Below the pieces are notes generated by a model, which was not told where the DNA came from, did not search any database, and worked only from the letters and a program-made list of their open reading frames with translations. Position numbers and translations under genes: made by a program. A stretch of DNA of 64,000 nt from Paraburkholderia ferrariae NBRC 106233 (GTDB lineage: Bacteria; Pseudomonadota; Gammaproteobacteria; Burkholderiales; Burkholderiaceae), in NCBI RefSeq assembly GCF_000685035.1, contig NZ_BAYB01000011.1:62001-126000 (forward strand). The letters run 5' to 3'. This document shows positions 63,490 to 64,000 of this stretch, piece after piece (position 1 is the stretch's first letter; every line of letters begins with the position of its first letter).

Positions 63490-64000
63490 ATGAATCCTCT
63501 GCAAGCGCGCTTTCTCGGCATCGATCTGGGCACCGGTTCGCTCAAGGTCGCGATCATCGACGAGGCGGGCGTCGAACGCGCGGCCGCGAGCGTCCCGTAT
63601 GCGCTCGATACCCCCCAGCCCGGCTGGGCCGAAATTCCCGTTGCGCGCTGGTGGGACGCGCTGTGCGCGGCCTGCGCGCATCTCGATGCCGGCGAACGCG
63701 CGGCGGTGCGGGCAATCGGCTTTTCCGGGCAGATGCATGGCGTCGTGCTGACGGACGAAGCGGGCCACGCGCTGCGGCCCGCCATGCTCTGGCCGGACAC
63801 GCGTGCGCACGCGCTACTGGATGCCTGGCCCGAGCCGCAGCCCAATCCCGTCGCGCCCGGCATGGCCGGCCCGCTGCTGCGCTGGGTGAGCCTGAACGAA
63901 GCGGCTGTCGCGCAGCGCACGCGCTGGGCGCTGCAGCCCAAAGACTGGCTGCGCGTGGCGCTGGGCGGCGCCATCGTCGCCGATCCTTCCGATGCCTGCG
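63490..64000 (+). CDS. FGGY-family sugar kinase (xylulokinase-like), 5' part
   Basis: 170 residues to the window end, no stop reached, so the gene is cut off. N-terminal FLGIDLGTGSLKVAIIDEAG is the phosphate-binding loop of the sugar-kinase fold, followed by AIGFSGQMHGVVLTDEAGH and PAMLWPDTRA, the xylulokinase-type substrate region. The catalytic Asp/C-terminal domain is outside the window. Xylulokinase is most likely, but gluconokinase or ribulokinase-type members remain possible. Divergent from the permease gene. Confidence 0.8.
   Translation, partial: MNPLQARFLGIDLGTGSLKVAIIDEAGVERAAASVPYALDTPQPGWAEIPVARWWDALCAACAHLDAGERAAVRAIGFSGQMHGVVLTDEAGHALRPAMLWPDTRAHALLDAWPEPQPNPVAPGMAGPLLRWVSLNEAAVAQRTRWALQPKDWLRVALGGAIVADPSDAC

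Overview
The window is about 65% GC with short intergenic gaps. Its gene order (recA-recX-sucCD-terC-pilin-pglL-moaC, then pgk-pyk-fba-purCEK, then dacB-two-component-htrA, then a bpeAB-oprB-type efflux operon) points to the main chromosome of a Burkholderiaceae member, most likely Paraburkholderia, Caballeronia, Trinickia or a close relative. Nearly all proteins look like ordinary betaproteobacterial core or lineage-core proteins. The only clearly foreign-looking segment is a small AT-rich patch at about 12.6-14.35 kb beside a tRNA gene.

Layout. 0-9 kb: a di-iron ferritin-like protein, a hypothetical protein, an RhlE-type RNA helicase with an RGG-rich tail, a HlyIII-family membrane protein, a diheme plus triheme cytochrome c pair, a CopD-type copper protein and a small membrane protein. 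9-12.5 kb: D-galactonate dehydratase with a divergent GntR regulator, a small outer-membrane protein and a GYD-domain protein. 12.6-14.4 kb: an integration remnant, consisting of two overlapping small genes (STM2901-like and DUF1493-like), the 5' end of an HNH-type gene, the 5' end of a tyrosine integrase, integrase-proximal repeats, and an elongator-type tRNA (CAT) with its terminator.

14.5-24 kb: an MHS-family transporter with a periplasmic insert, a two-component system, recA with a near-perfect SOS box, recX, a DUF2889 protein and succinyl-CoA synthetase (sucCD). 24-32.5 kb: a TerC membrane protein, a type IV pilin followed by its probable O-oligosaccharyltransferase (PglL), then a minus-strand block (MazG-like pyrophosphohydrolase, moaC, a DUF2946-like protein, a YheT hydrolase, an NTF2-like protein, waaF, a CHCC zinc finger). 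32.9-41.6 kb: a plus-strand block of lower glycolysis (pgk, pyk, fba) and purine synthesis (purC, purE, purK), ending in a Sua5-type tRNA-modification enzyme.

41.7-54 kb: a GDSL lipoprotein esterase, a sterol-desaturase-family hydroxylase, PBP4-type dacB, a PmrA/QseB-like two-component system and a periplasmic HtrA protease. A PmrA-type box lies just ahead of htrA, so these three probably form an envelope-stress circuit. Several small proteins, a GlxA-type regulator and an isochorismatase-like hydrolase follow. 54-61.3 kb: a TetR repressor divergent from a complete RND efflux pump, with a palindromic operator between them. 61.5-64 kb: an NCS2 purine/xanthine permease and the 5' part of an FGGY sugar kinase cut by the window end.

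No CRISPR array, rRNA, intact insertion sequence or intact prophage is visible. The least explained items are the 12.6-14.4 kb remnant with its STM2901/DUF1493 pair, the Ala/Pro-rich open frame between pgk and pyk, and several protein extensions (RecX N-terminus, MHS transporter insert, long prepilin leader).
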